Both the position numbers and the translations under genes were made by a program. From an uncultured Lachnospiraceae bacterium (GTDB lineage Bacteria > Bacillota > Clostridia > Lachnospirales > Lachnospiraceae): DNA of 64,000 nt. The notes under the pieces are model-generated. The model made no database searches. It was given only the letters and a program-made list of their open reading frames with translations, and had not been told where the DNA came from. The number at the start of each line of letters is the position of its first letter. The first letter of the stretch is position 1. The stretch lies in the NCBI GenBank assembly GCA_947589095.1, contig CANQBX010000003.1, positions 1-64,000 of the forward strand, given 5' to 3'. Of the stretch, positions 17,808 through 26,301 are shown in pieces.

Positions 17808-19009
17808 GACGGTTGACGGATGTGGCAGGGAAATGGACCCGGCGGCGCGAAAGAAAGCGGCGCGCGGGAGCGCGGCGGCAGCCGGGGAAGCTGCTATGTA
17901 TGGCGGTGCTTGCGTTATGCCTGCTGGCGGCAGGGTGCAGCCGCGGACCGGAACGGGCGGACGTGGCGGCCGGAGACGGTGCGGCGCGCGCGCCGGAAGA
18001 AAAGCTCCGGGTAGCCGCGACCATATTTCCGTACTATGACTTTGTAAGGCAGATCGCCGGCGACCTGGTGGATCTCAGGCTGGTAGTGCCGGCGGGAATG
18101 GACAGTCATTCGTTTGAGCCGACGCCGGCGGATATGCGGGCGATCCGGGAGTCGGATGTTCTGATCATGAACGGCGGCGCCATGGAACAATGGGTCAGCC
18201 GGGTGCTTGAGGCGGTGGATGCGCCGGAGCTGACGGTCGTGACTATGATGGATCACGCGGATGCGCTGCAGGAAGAGATCGTCGAAGGCATGGAAGACGG
18301 GGAGCAGGAACACGGACATGGTGATGTGAATTCCGGCGACGGCACTGCAGCTGACGAATTTGGCAGAGCCGCCGGATCGGAAAGTGCGGATTTCCCTGGC
18401 AATGATGGTGTGCAGATGCAGGAACCGGACAGCGATAGTTCTGACAGCTTCGATCACGATGACCGAGAGGCCGAGATCGAATATGACGAACACATCTGGA
18501 CATCGCCGGTGAACGCGATGGAATTCGTGAAGGTGATCGCGGATACCCTGGCGCAGGCGGACCCGGCCAACGCGGAAGCCTACGAGGTTGGCGCAAACCG
18601 CTATCTGGAGGAGCTTCAGACCATCCACGAGGGTTTCCTGGCGGTCTCGGAGGCCCGTAAGCGCAATATGATCGTGGTGGGCGACAAGTTCCCTTTCCGC
18701 TATCTGGCGGAGGAATACGGACTCACCTACCGGGCGGCGTTTTCCGGCTGCAGTACAGACACGGAACCCAGCGCCGGAACCATCGCCTACCTGATCGACA
18801 AGGTGCGCGAGGGGCAGATCCCGGCAGTCTACTATCTGGAGCTGTCCAGCCACCGGGTGGCGGAGATCATCGGGGAGGAGACCGGTGCACAGCCGCTGCT
18901 TCTCCATTCCTGCCACAATGTGACCCGGGCGGAACTGGAAGCGGGCGTCACCTATGCGGATCTTATGCGGGGCAATATCGAGAGTTTAAGAAAAGGACTT
19001 GACGAATGA
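17804..19009 (+). CDS. Zinc/manganese ABC transporter binding lipoprotein (ZnuA/AdcA-like)
   Basis: 401 residues. After a basic N-terminus, a lipoprotein signal ends in LLAAGC (Cys ~45), so the protein is anchored outside the membrane. The cluster A-I fold is seen in VAATIFPYYDFVRQIAGD, the ligand His in MDSHSFEPTPADM, the second His in EYDEHIWTSPVNAM and Asp/Glu near the C-terminus. Between the first two ligands is an acidic, His-containing loop of about 70 residues (GEQEHGHGDV and FDHDDREAE), typical of zinc-specific members and unusually long. GTG 17804 overlaps the previous stop; a later start cannot be excluded. Confidence 0.88.
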   Translation: MRRLTDVAGKWTRRRERKRRAGARRQPGKLLCMAVLALCLLAAGCSRGPERADVAAGDGAARAPEEKLRVAATIFPYYDFVRQIAGDLVDLRLVVPAGMDSHSFEPTPADMRAIRESDVLIMNGGAMEQWVSRVLEAVDAPELTVVTMMDHADALQEEIVEGMEDGEQEHGHGDVNSGDGTAADEFGRAAGSESADFPGNDGVQMQEPDSDSSDSFDHDDREAEIEYDEHIWTSPVNAMEFVKVIADTLAQADPANAEAYEVGANRYLEELQTIHEGFLAVSEARKRNMIVVGDKFPFRYLAEEYGLTYRAAFSGCSTDTEPSAGTIAYLIDKVREGQIPAVYYLELSSHRVAEIIGEETGAQPLLLHSCHNVTRAELEAGVTYADLMRGNIESLRKGLDE

Positions 19010-19731
19010 GCACACTGATCACGTGCAGGCACGTGGATTTCGGATATGAGGATCACGACGCGGTCGTCGATCTTTCCATGGAGGTGGACGAGGGCGACTA
19101 TCTCTGCGTCGTGGGAGCCAACGGCTCCGGCAAAAGCACGCTGGTGAAAGGGCTTCTGGGGCTTATTAAGCCCCTGAAGGGCGAGCTTACCGTGGCGGAG
19201 GAGCTCCGCCGCACCGGCATCGGTTATCTGCCCCAGCAGACTGCGGCGCAGAGGGATTTTCCGGCTGCGGTGCGGGAGGTGGTGCTGTCGGGAACGCTGA
19301 GCCGCCGGGAGACGCGGCCGTTTTATAAGAGACCGTTCTATTCAGCGGATGCGAAGCGGCTGGCGGCGTCCTGCATGGGAAAGCTGGGCATTTCGGAGCT
19401 TAAGAACCACTGCTACCGGGAGCTGTCCGGCGGGCAGCAGCAGCGGGTGCTGATCGCGCGGGCGCTGTGCGCTACCAGCCGGATGCTGATATTGGACGAG
19501 CCCATCACCGGACTGGATCCGTCGGCGATCCAGGATTTCTACCGTCTGGTCCGGCGGCTGAACCGGGAGGAAGGCGTGACGGTGCTGATGGTTTCCCACG
19601 ATGTGCCGGGGATCATCACCCAGGCCAACAAGATCCTGCATCTGCAGCAGAGGGTGTTGTTCTTCGGCAGTCCGGAGGAATACCGTCGGACCGCGGCGGG
19701 ACGGCGTTATCTGGGAGGTGAGGACGGATGA
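19006..19731 (+). CDS. Zinc/manganese ABC transporter ATPase (ZnuC/AdcC-like)
   Basis: 241 residues. Walker A is GANGSGKST, the Q-loop lies in GYLPQQTAAQ, the signature is LSGGQQQRVLIARAL, Walker B is MLILDEPITGLD and the H-loop is MVSHDVPG. It powers import of the metal delivered by the preceding lipoprotein. The ATG overlaps the lipoprotein stop (ATGA at 19006) and its own stop overlaps the permease start, so the three genes form one coupled operon. Confidence 0.92.
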   Translation: MSTLITCRHVDFGYEDHDAVVDLSMEVDEGDYLCVVGANGSGKSTLVKGLLGLIKPLKGELTVAEELRRTGIGYLPQQTAAQRDFPAAVREVVLSGTLSRRETRPFYKRPFYSADAKRLAASCMGKLGISELKNHCYRELSGGQQQRVLIARALCATSRMLILDEPITGLDPSAIQDFYRLVRRLNREEGVTVLMVSHDVPGIITQANKILHLQQRVLFFGSPEEYRRTAAGRRYLGGEDG

Positions 19732-20681
19732 CGGTGATCGCGGAAATGCTTTCCTACCCGTTTCTGGTGCGGGCGTTTGCCGGCGGGATCCTGGTATCCC
19801 TGTGCGCGGCGCTTCTGGGCGTCATGCTTGTATTAAAGCGGTATTCGATGATCGGCGACGGGCTGTCCCATGTGTCCTTCGGCGCGATCTCCGTGGCGGT
19901 CGCCGCGGGCTGGGCTCCGCTGCCGGTCTCGATCCCGGTGGTGGTGCTGGCGGCGTTTTTCCTGCTGCGGATCACGGAAAACGGGCGCATGCGGAGCGAC
20001 GCGGCCATCGCCATGATCTCGGCCAGCTCCCTGGCCGTCGGCATTGTGGTGACATCGCTGACGACCGGCATGACTACGGACGTCAGCAGTTACATGTTCG
20101 GCAGCATTCTGGCAATGAGCCGGGGCGATGTGTGGCTGTCGGCGGTTTTGTCGGCGGTGGTGCTGGGAATGTTCGTGTTCTGCTACCATCGGATCTTCGC
20201 GGTGACATTTGACGAGAGCTTCGCCAAGGCCACCGGTGTAAATGTATCGCTTTACAATATTCTGACCGCGGTCCTGACCGCGGTGACCATCGTGCTGGGA
20301 ATGCGGATGATGGGGGCCATGCTGATCTCAAGCCTCGTTATCTTCCCGGCGCTGACCTCCATGCGGATGTTCAAAAGCTTCCGCGGGGTAGTGGTCTCGT
20401 CGGGCGTCCTGGCGGTCGTGTGCTTCTGTATCGGTATGACCGGGTCCTATGTGTTCTCCACGCCGGCGGGGGCGAGCGTGGTGCTGGTGAACCTGGGCGC
20501 GTATCTGCTGTTCTGGCTGGCGGAGATGGCGCTGCGCCGGCGTATCCGGTGGCAGCCGCTTAAACCCGGCGGAAAGCGTACGCCTGCGGAAAGCGGGCCG
20601 GCGCCTAAGACGGCGAGAAGGTGGAAGACGATCCGGCCGGAGGGAGAGCGTTCTCCGCATTCGGACGGGAAACGGCCGTGA
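19728..20681 (+). CDS. Zinc/manganese ABC transporter permease (ZnuB/AdcB-like)
   Basis: 317 residues with eight or nine membrane segments in the ABC-3 permease pattern; diagnostic stretches are GDGLSHVSFGAI near residue 43 and GAMLISSLVIFPALTS near residue 190. The C-terminal ~45 residues are a basic, Pro-rich tail not usual for the family. ATG 19728 overlaps the ATPase stop (ATGA). It forms the membrane channel for the znu-type transporter. Confidence 0.92.
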   Translation: MTVIAEMLSYPFLVRAFAGGILVSLCAALLGVMLVLKRYSMIGDGLSHVSFGAISVAVAAGWAPLPVSIPVVVLAAFFLLRITENGRMRSDAAIAMISASSLAVGIVVTSLTTGMTTDVSSYMFGSILAMSRGDVWLSAVLSAVVLGMFVFCYHRIFAVTFDESFAKATGVNVSLYNILTAVLTAVTIVLGMRMMGAMLISSLVIFPALTSMRMFKSFRGVVVSSGVLAVVCFCIGMTGSYVFSTPAGASVVLVNLGAYLLFWLAEMALRRRIRWQPLKPGGKRTPAESGPAPKTARRWKTIRPEGERSPHSDGKRP

Positions 20682-20807
20682 CAGGGCAGCGGCCGGTGTA
20701 AAATGTGCGCCGCGCCCCGCGGGGGAATGGAAGACGCCGTGTAAGGGCGGCTGCCGTGAGACGGACCGGCGGTCAAAAATTTGGGAAAAAGAGATGACGG
20801 GAACCTT

Positions 20808-22187
20808 ATGACAAAAATATTTCCACATGACAGAGCGAATAAGCCAAAGAAAGCATACCGGCAGCCGATGTCGCAGACGCAGTACATCGCGGTGGGATTT
20901 TTCCTTCTGATCGCGGCGGGAACGGTCCTTCTGATGCTTCCCGTCTCCAGCCGGGACGGACAGTGCGTGGGATTCTTAAACGCGCTTTTTACGTCCACCA
21001 GCGCCTCCTGCGTGACGGGGCTGGTAGTACGGGATACATGGAGCCAGTGGACGCTGTTCGGTCAGCTGGTGATCCTGTGCCTGATCCAGATCGGCGGTCT
21101 GGGATTCGTGACCGTGGGCGTGCTTCTGTCCATCGTCCTGCGGCGGAAGATCGGTCTGAGGCAGAGAGGGCTGATGCAGGAAAGCAGCAGCGCGCTGAAG
21201 ATCGGCGGCATCGTCCGTCTGGCCCGGAAGATCATCATCGGTACGGTGATCTTCGAGGGCGCCGGGGCGTTTCTGCTGGCGATCCGGTTCGTTCCGGAGT
21301 ACGGATTCTTTCGCGGCGTATATTACGGCATTTTTCATTCGATCTCGGCCTTCTGCAACGCCGGCTTCGATCTGATGGGACACCAGGCGCCGTATAACTC
21401 GCTGGTCGCCTACTATGACGACTGGCTGGTGAACCTGGTGATCATGTCGCTGATCGTGATCGGCGGTATCGGCTTCATCGTGTGGGACGATCTGAGCCGC
21501 AACCGGCTGCATTTCCGGAAATACCTGCTTCAGACCAAGATCGTGCTGGTGATGACGGCGGTGCTGATCTTCGGCGGCGCGGCCCTGATCCTTCTTTTTG
21601 AAAAGAATAATCTGTTTGCGGATATGGGCTGGGGAGCCAGGATCTGGTCGTCTCTGTTCAGCTCGGTGACGGCCAGGACCGCCGGTTTTAATACCATCGA
21701 TTCGGCGGCCATGACCGACGGCAGCAAGCTGGTTATGCTGATCCTCATGTTCATCGGCGGCAGTCCGGGATCTACGGCCGGCGGCGTGAAGACTACCACG
21801 ATGGTGGTGATGCTTCTCTACGTGCGCGCCAGCATCGGGCGGACGTACAGTACCAATGTATTCGGACGCAGGATCGAGGAGTCGGCCATCGGCCGGGCTT
21901 CAGCGATCATTACGATCAACGCGGCGCTGGCCCTGGGGGCGGCGATCCTTATCATGCTGATCCAGCCGTTCGCTATGGGAGATATCCTTTTTGAGACGTT
22001 TTCGGCGATCAGCACCGTGGGGATCTCCACGGGGATCACCAGGGATCTTCTTCCGGTGTCCCGGGTGATCATCATTTTCCTGATGTACTGCGGCAGGCTG
22101 GGAAGCATGTCCTTCGCGCTGGCGTTTACGCAGCAGAGAAAGATGGTGAAGGTACAGAATCCGGCGGAGCAGATCAGCGTGGGATAA
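20808..22187 (+). CDS. Potassium uptake protein, TrkH/KtrB family
   Basis: About 459 residues with the four-fold M1-P-M2 layout of TrkH/KtrB K+ channels. The first P-loop has TSTSASCVTGL, the second SAFCNAGFDL, the third SVTARTAGFNT and the fourth SAISTVGISTG, each with the filter Gly. ATG 20808 is preferred (GGGAA upstream, standard MTKIFPHDRA start); an in-frame TTG at 20781 would add nine residues. It needs a cytoplasmic nucleotide-binding gating partner, which is the next gene, 31 bp downstream. Confidence 0.92.
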   Translation: MTKIFPHDRANKPKKAYRQPMSQTQYIAVGFFLLIAAGTVLLMLPVSSRDGQCVGFLNALFTSTSASCVTGLVVRDTWSQWTLFGQLVILCLIQIGGLGFVTVGVLLSIVLRRKIGLRQRGLMQESSSALKIGGIVRLARKIIIGTVIFEGAGAFLLAIRFVPEYGFFRGVYYGIFHSISAFCNAGFDLMGHQAPYNSLVAYYDDWLVNLVIMSLIVIGGIGFIVWDDLSRNRLHFRKYLLQTKIVLVMTAVLIFGGAALILLFEKNNLFADMGWGARIWSSLFSSVTARTAGFNTIDSAAMTDGSKLVMLILMFIGGSPGSTAGGVKTTTMVVMLLYVRASIGRTYSTNVFGRRIEESAIGRASAIITINAALALGAAILIMLIQPFAMGDILFETFSAISTVGISTGITRDLLPVSRVIIIFLMYCGRLGSMSFALAFTQQRKMVKVQNPAEQISVG

Positions 22188-22218
22188 AGCGTCGGCAAAA
22201 GACGGGAAGGGAGAACAT

Positions 22219-22875
22219 ATGAAATCAATCTTAATCATCGGAAGCGGTAAATTCGGCAGGCATCTCTGCCGCAACCTGGCGGAGCTCGGCAACCAGATCA
22301 TGCTGGTGGACCAGGCGGAGGAGAATCTGGAAGAAATGCTGTCCTATGTGGTCAGCGCCAAGATCGGCGACTGCACGAACCCGACGGTGCTGGAGAGCCT
22401 GGGCGTGGATAATTTTGATATCTGCTTCGTCTGCATCAGCTCCAATTTCCAGAGCAGCCTGGAGATCACCAGCCAGCTTAAAGAAATGGGAGCCCGTCAT
22501 GTGGTCAGCCAGGCCAGCCGGGATATCCAGGCCAAGTTCCTGCTGCGCAACGGCGCGGACGACGTGATCTATCCGGATCGGGATATCGCGGAACGGGAGG
22601 CGGTGCGCTACAGCGCCAACCATGTTTACGATTATATCGAGGTGTCGGAGGATTACTCGATCTATGAGATCCCGCCGCTGCCGGAATGGGTGGGCAAGAG
22701 CCTGCGGGAGGCGGACATACGCAACCGCTACCAGGTGGTGGTCATGGGAACGAAGGAGAACGGCGGAAAGGCCAGTATCCTGCCGCCGGCGGATTACATT
22801 ATCCGGTCGGATCAGCATCTGATGGTGATCGCGCGGAAGGATGAGATCGATAATCTGCTGAAGAAGATACAGTAA
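22219..22875 (+). CDS. Potassium channel gating subunit, TrkA/KtrA family
   Basis: 218 residues: an RCK_N Rossmann domain (IIGSGKFGRHLCRNLAELG with the acidic end of beta-2 in LVDQAEENL) and a C-terminal RCK_C/TrkA_C domain (residues ~135-218). The length fits a KtrA-type single-RCK protein rather than the double TrkA. It binds NAD(H)/ATP/ADP-type nucleotides and gates the preceding channel. GGGAAGGGAG lies upstream of ATG 22219. Confidence 0.92.
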   Translation: MKSILIIGSGKFGRHLCRNLAELGNQIMLVDQAEENLEEMLSYVVSAKIGDCTNPTVLESLGVDNFDICFVCISSNFQSSLEITSQLKEMGARHVVSQASRDIQAKFLLRNGADDVIYPDRDIAEREAVRYSANHVYDYIEVSEDYSIYEIPPLPEWVGKSLREADIRNRYQVVVMGTKENGGKASILPPADYIIRSDQHLMVIARKDEIDNLLKKIQ

Positions 22876-22882
22876 GCGGATC

Positions 22883-22912
22883 CGGGGCGTCTGAGACGTC
22901 CCGTTTTCTTTT
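22883..22912 (+). terminator. Terminator of the potassium uptake operon
   Basis: CGGGGCGTC (22883-22891) pairs with GACGTCCCG (22895-22903), followed by TTTTCTTTT, eight bases after the stop codon. Confidence 0.75.
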
Positions 22913-23084
22913 CTGTATCGCGGCGCCGCGGCATGAAATGTCCGCCGGCCGGAGCGTGTTCCCGGGATAATCAGTGTGAGACCGGACACCTCCGACACGG
23001 CCGGAGCCGTGCTCCTCCCAGAACCGGCGGACAAGATCATTATAGGGCGCGGACGCCGGAATTGCAAGAGTTTTCGTCAACTCT

Positions 23085-24272
23085 TCAGCCCGAATGCTTC
23101 TGCATGTCCCGGATCGCCAGCGCTACCTGGAAGGGAAGCAGATCCTCCACGCTTTTAAGCGGCGAGTTCAAAAGCTCTTTCATCTTCTGGATCTGGTAGT
23201 TCACCGTATTTCGGTGCATGTACAGAGCTTCCGCCGTACCGGCCAGGCTGCGGTCCTCGCGGATGTAGGTCTTCAGAAGCTCGATATAGGCGTGGTTTTT
23301 CTGATCGTATCGGTCTAACGGCGCCAGGATCTCGTCGGCGTAGGAATAGAGGATCTCGTCGTCCTTCACGGAGAAAAGGATCTTGTAAATGCCCATGTCT
23401 TCGAAACGGACCGCCGGCGTACCCTGGTACATGGCCATGCGCATGGCCGTGGCGGCCCGGTTGTAGCTTTTGTCGATGTGTTCCAGGCCGTTCACGCTGA
23501 TACCGACGCCGACGAAGATCTGGCGGGCCTTCGCCGCGTCCGCGTAGGTTTCCAGGATCAGATCCTTGATCTGGCGGATCATCGGTTCCGGCGCGTTGTT
23601 GAGAACCAGCAGCAGGTAGCTTTCATGGTTCAGGATGCCGATATGTACGCTGGACAGCTGCCGCGCCTGCTTTAAGCGGCGGATGCGTGTCTCCAGAAGG
23701 TATTCGCGGTTCGTGTTCTCCTCGATGGCGGCCTGGGTCTGCTGCTTCAGATAGATGCAGAAGACGGTGAACGGACCGTTCAGATCGTAATAGCGGCCGA
23801 GGGTATCGGTATACTCGGTTACGTTCTCCCGCTTCTGGATCGCATCCCGCATAGCCCTGTCGTGGATTACGCCTTCCTGCTGGTCGTTCATGATCTGCAC
23901 GCAGAAGCTCTGGAGCATATCCGTGATCCGGATCTCCCAGGGCATCGCAAAGATCGGGAAATCATTGGCGTCACAGTAATCGATGACGTCCCGCGGAATC
24001 TCCGGAATGAATTTGCCGGTGTTGACGACGAGGCCGGCCACATTGCTTTCCCGCAGGCGACGGACCAGACCGAGGAGCCAGCTGCCGTCGACTGCGCATT
24101 TCATACCGGCAGTCACGGCCAGTTCGGCCCCGTGAAAATAGGGGATAATGAATTCGTCCTCCAGCATATAGACCCAGCTGACTACGTTATGGATCGCATT
24201 CTGTCCGGCTATCAGCGACAGACGGAAGGCGGCGGAGTTGTCTTTATAAAGCTTCTTTAGTGTAACTGCCAT
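23085..24272 (-). CDS. PucR-family transcriptional regulator
   Basis: 395 residues. The N-terminal PucR domain (~1-125) begins MAVTLKKLYKDNSAAFRLSL. A GGDEF-like middle region follows, and the C-terminal helix-turn-helix includes LLKTYIREDRSLAGTAEALY and MHRNTVNYQIQKMKELL. Family members control purine, amino acid or aromatic catabolism, usually by sensing a metabolite; the ligand is unknown here. ATG 24272 has AGGAGA seven bases upstream; a possible ATG at 24317 lacks a site. It is divergent from the small gene at 24465, and an inverted repeat lies over its own promoter region. Confidence 0.85.
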   Translation of the reverse strand: MAVTLKKLYKDNSAAFRLSLIAGQNAIHNVVSWVYMLEDEFIIPYFHGAELAVTAGMKCAVDGSWLLGLVRRLRESNVAGLVVNTGKFIPEIPRDVIDYCDANDFPIFAMPWEIRITDMLQSFCVQIMNDQQEGVIHDRAMRDAIQKRENVTEYTDTLGRYYDLNGPFTVFCIYLKQQTQAAIEENTNREYLLETRIRRLKQARQLSSVHIGILNHESYLLLVLNNAPEPMIRQIKDLILETYADAAKARQIFVGVGISVNGLEHIDKSYNRAATAMRMAMYQGTPAVRFEDMGIYKILFSVKDDEILYSYADEILAPLDRYDQKNHAYIELLKTYIREDRSLAGTAEALYMHRNTVNYQIQKMKELLNSPLKSVEDLLPFQVALAIRDMQKHSG

Positions 24273-24297
24273 GGAAAATTCTCCTTTTTCACCGAAA

Positions 24298-24323
24298 AAT
24301 ATGTACTGATAATACATATTATA
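24298..24323 (-). promoter_or_regulatory. Operator-like inverted repeat over pucR-type gene promoter
   Basis: AATATGTA (24298-24305) and TACATATT (24313-24320) form a perfect 8-bp inverted repeat. It overlaps a minus-strand TATAAT (24323-24318). Position fits autorepression or a shared control of the divergent genes; which protein binds is inference. Confidence 0.4.
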
Positions 24324-24464
24324 GCAGATGGATTTAAACTTTGCTACTATTTACTTTGGAAATATTTGTATTATAATAAAATCATCAGAAACAACAAAAG
24401 CGCAAGCGCTGCAGATACAAATGTCTTTGTGACGAAGACATAACACTTGAAGGAGGTAATGGTC

Positions 24465-24629
24465 ATGTCAGTGTTTTTCACAGGCGGGGTTTATTACAAT
24501 GATTGGCACACGTGGCAGTCGGACGACGACAGGCAGGGAATATCCCTCTTTGCCAGCGCAGAAAGACTGTATTCCTATTATGAGCAGAAGGTTCTGCCGA
24601 AGAAGGAAAAGCAGGCTTACAGAGGATAA
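24465..24629 (+). CDS. Small hypothetical protein
   Basis: 54 residues, starting MSVFFTGGVYYNDWHTW and ending in a basic tail. No family recognised. AAGGAGG lies 8 bp before ATG 24465, and a TATAAT (24372-24377) with a weak TTTACT upstream could be its promoter. A strong terminator follows 25 bp after the stop, so it is a complete single-gene unit and likely expressed. It is divergent from the PucR regulator, which may control it. Confidence 0.55.
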   Translation: MSVFFTGGVYYNDWHTWQSDDDRQGISLFASAERLYSYYEQKVLPKKEKQAYRG

Positions 24630-24653
24630 AACCGATTCGCCAGGTGTTGATCA

Positions 24654-24697
24654 AGCTGCTTTGCGGGCAAGCCGTCTTCCGCAAAGCAGCTTTTTTC
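24654..24697 (+). terminator. Strong rho-independent terminator
   Basis: AAGCTGCTTTGCGG (24654-24667) pairs perfectly with the complement at 24680-24693, followed by TTTTTT. Confidence 0.9.
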
Positions 24698-24723
24698 GTG
24701 AGGCAAATTGTTACAGCGCCGGC

Positions 24724-25018
24724 ACCGTAAGAAGGGACATCCGGCAGCTCTGCTTGCAGAAGCTGCCGGATGTCCCTTCTTACGGTAAAGCGGGCATTGG
24801 AAGAATGCCCGCGACCGAGAAAACGCGAAGCGTTTTCGAGGTGCCGGCGCGCAGCCAGAGACGAAATGGAGTTTAGCAGCTCTGCCTGCAGAAGCTGCCG
24901 GATGTCCCTTCTTACGGTGAAGCGGGCATTGGAAGAATGCCTGCGACCGAGAAAACGCGAAGCGTTTTCGAGGTGCCGGCGCGCAGCCAGAGACGAAATG
25001 GAGTTTAGCAGCTCTGCG
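24724..25018. repeat. 132-bp tandem duplication rich in hairpins
   Basis: Two copies of a 132-bp unit (24746-24877 and 24878-25009) are almost identical, and a third copy starts at 25010 and breaks off. Each has a hairpin GCGGGCATT / AATGCCCGC (one diverged base in the second) and a GAAAACGC-GAA-GCGTTTTC hairpin with a GCGAAGC core (24825-24831, 24957-24963). The left end carries a 26-bp perfect inverted repeat (24724-24749 with 24761-24786). Open frames exist on both strands but simply repeat with the DNA and have no start signals. It occupies most of the 24698-25069 gap. Confidence 0.8.
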
Positions 25019-25069
25019 CGCGGAGTTTTCCATCTATATGTATAATATTCAAAACAATTCGATAAAAGT

Positions 25070-25099
25070 TTGACAATCTCCGCTCTCTCCCGCTATAAT
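25070..25099 (+). promoter_or_regulatory. Promoter of rex
   Basis: TTGACA (25070-25075), 18-bp spacer, TATAAT (25094-25099), 31 bp before the rex start. No clear Rex operator (TTGTTAAN4TTAACAA-like) was seen around it. Confidence 0.7.
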
Positions 25100-25129
25100 A
25101 GAAATAACCTGGACAGGAGGAAGAACATC

Positions 25130-25801
25130 ATGGAACGCAAGGAAATCTCGCAGGCAGTCATCGTGCGGCTTCCGAGGTACTACCGCTATCTGGGCGAGCT
25201 TTTGGGGGAAGGCGTGGAGCGGATCTCGTCGGGGGAGCTGAGCCGCCGGATGAAGGTTACCGCATCCCAGATCCGTCAGGATCTGAACAATTTCGGGGGG
25301 TTCGGCCAGCAGGGCTACGGTTATAACGTACAGTATCTCTATGATGAGATCGGCCGTATCCTGGGTGTTGACCGCAGGCATAATATGATCATTGTCGGTT
25401 CCGGCAATCTGGGACAGGCGATCGCGAATTACGCGAATTTTGAGCGGAGAGGTTTTATTGTCAACGGCATGTTCGATATCAATCCGGCGCTGATCGGAAA
25501 GTCGGTCCGGGGCGTACGGATCCGCGCTATGGATGAGCTGGAGGATTTTATCCGGAATAATGACGTGCAGATCGCTGCCGTCACGATGCCCAAGACCCAT
25601 GCGCCGGAAGTGGCGGAGCGCCTTGTGCGGGCGGGGATCAGGGGAATCTGGAATTTCGCCCATACGGATCTGGCGGTTCCGGAGGGCGTGGTCGTGGAGA
25701 ATGTGCATTTGTCGGAGAGCCTGATGAGGCTTTCCTACCGTGTCTGCAGCATGGAGGACGAAGCCGGCGGCCGCTTTCCTGACGGCTGCGCCGGAGATTG
25801 A
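25130..25801 (+). CDS. rex: Redox-sensing transcriptional repressor Rex
   Basis: 223 residues. The N-terminal winged helix is ISSGELSRRMKVTASQIRQD followed by LNNFGGFGQQGYGYNV. The C-terminal Rossmann domain has the NAD(H) motif IVGSGNLGQAI and the domain-swap helix at the end. Rex reads the NADH/NAD+ ratio and represses fermentation genes when NAD+ dominates. ATG 25130 is chosen for AGGAGG upstream; an ATG at 25070 lies in the promoter. It heads the acpS-nnr-alr stretch, 68 bp from acpS. Confidence 0.93.
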   Translation: MERKEISQAVIVRLPRYYRYLGELLGEGVERISSGELSRRMKVTASQIRQDLNNFGGFGQQGYGYNVQYLYDEIGRILGVDRRHNMIIVGSGNLGQAIANYANFERRGFIVNGMFDINPALIGKSVRGVRIRAMDELEDFIRNNDVQIAAVTMPKTHAPEVAERLVRAGIRGIWNFAHTDLAVPEGVVVENVHLSESLMRLSYRVCSMEDEAGGRFPDGCAGD

Positions 25802-25868
25802 TTGAAGCCGCGCGCCGGCAGCCGGACTCTGGCGCGGCCGCGGGAGGCATGGACGGACGGGAGCAGAT

Positions 25869-26228
25869 ATGATCGTTGGAATCGGTACGGACATGGTCGA
25901 GATGGAACGGGTGCGGAAGGCCTGCGGGAAACGGGCCTTTACGGAGCGTGTCTATACGGAGGAAGAACGCCGGCAGGCGGGGGAGAATGTGTCCCGCCTG
26001 GCCGGCGATTTTGCTGTAAAGGAAGCCGTGTCCAAAGCGCTGGGGACCGGGTTTCGGGGATTCATGCCGTGGGATATCGAGGTGCTGCGGGATGAGCTTG
26101 GAAAGCCCTATGTGAAACTGTACGGCGGCGCGAAGGAACGGGCGGAAGAGCTGGGGATCGGCCGCATCCATGTGTCGATCACGAATACAAAGGAGTACGC
26201 GGCGGCGTTCGCGGTGGCGGAACGGTAA
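25869..26228 (+). CDS. acpS: Holo-[acyl-carrier-protein] synthase
   Basis: 119 residues, full family length. It moves 4'-phosphopantetheine from CoA to acyl carrier protein for fatty acid synthesis. Motif IVGIGTDMVEMERV holds the Mg-binding Asp8, and FAVKEAVSKALGTGFRGF holds the second metal/CoA Glu. Upstream is a GC-rich gap with GGGAGCAG as a weak site. It is followed by nnr and alr in the same order as in Bacillus. Confidence 0.93.
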   Translation: MIVGIGTDMVEMERVRKACGKRAFTERVYTEEERRQAGENVSRLAGDFAVKEAVSKALGTGFRGFMPWDIEVLRDELGKPYVKLYGGAKERAEELGIGRIHVSITNTKEYAAAFAVAER

Positions 26229-26301
26229 GAACTGCGGGCGGTTCCTGTTTGCGGACAGGGAGAAAGCGTCGCGGTCTGCGGCGGGAGAAAGGGGGAGCAA
26301 T

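Noticed and set aside
24617..25045. Open frames on both strands through the 132-bp repeat
   Set aside because: The peptides repeat only because the DNA does; no ribosome-binding site and frames exist on both strands equally.
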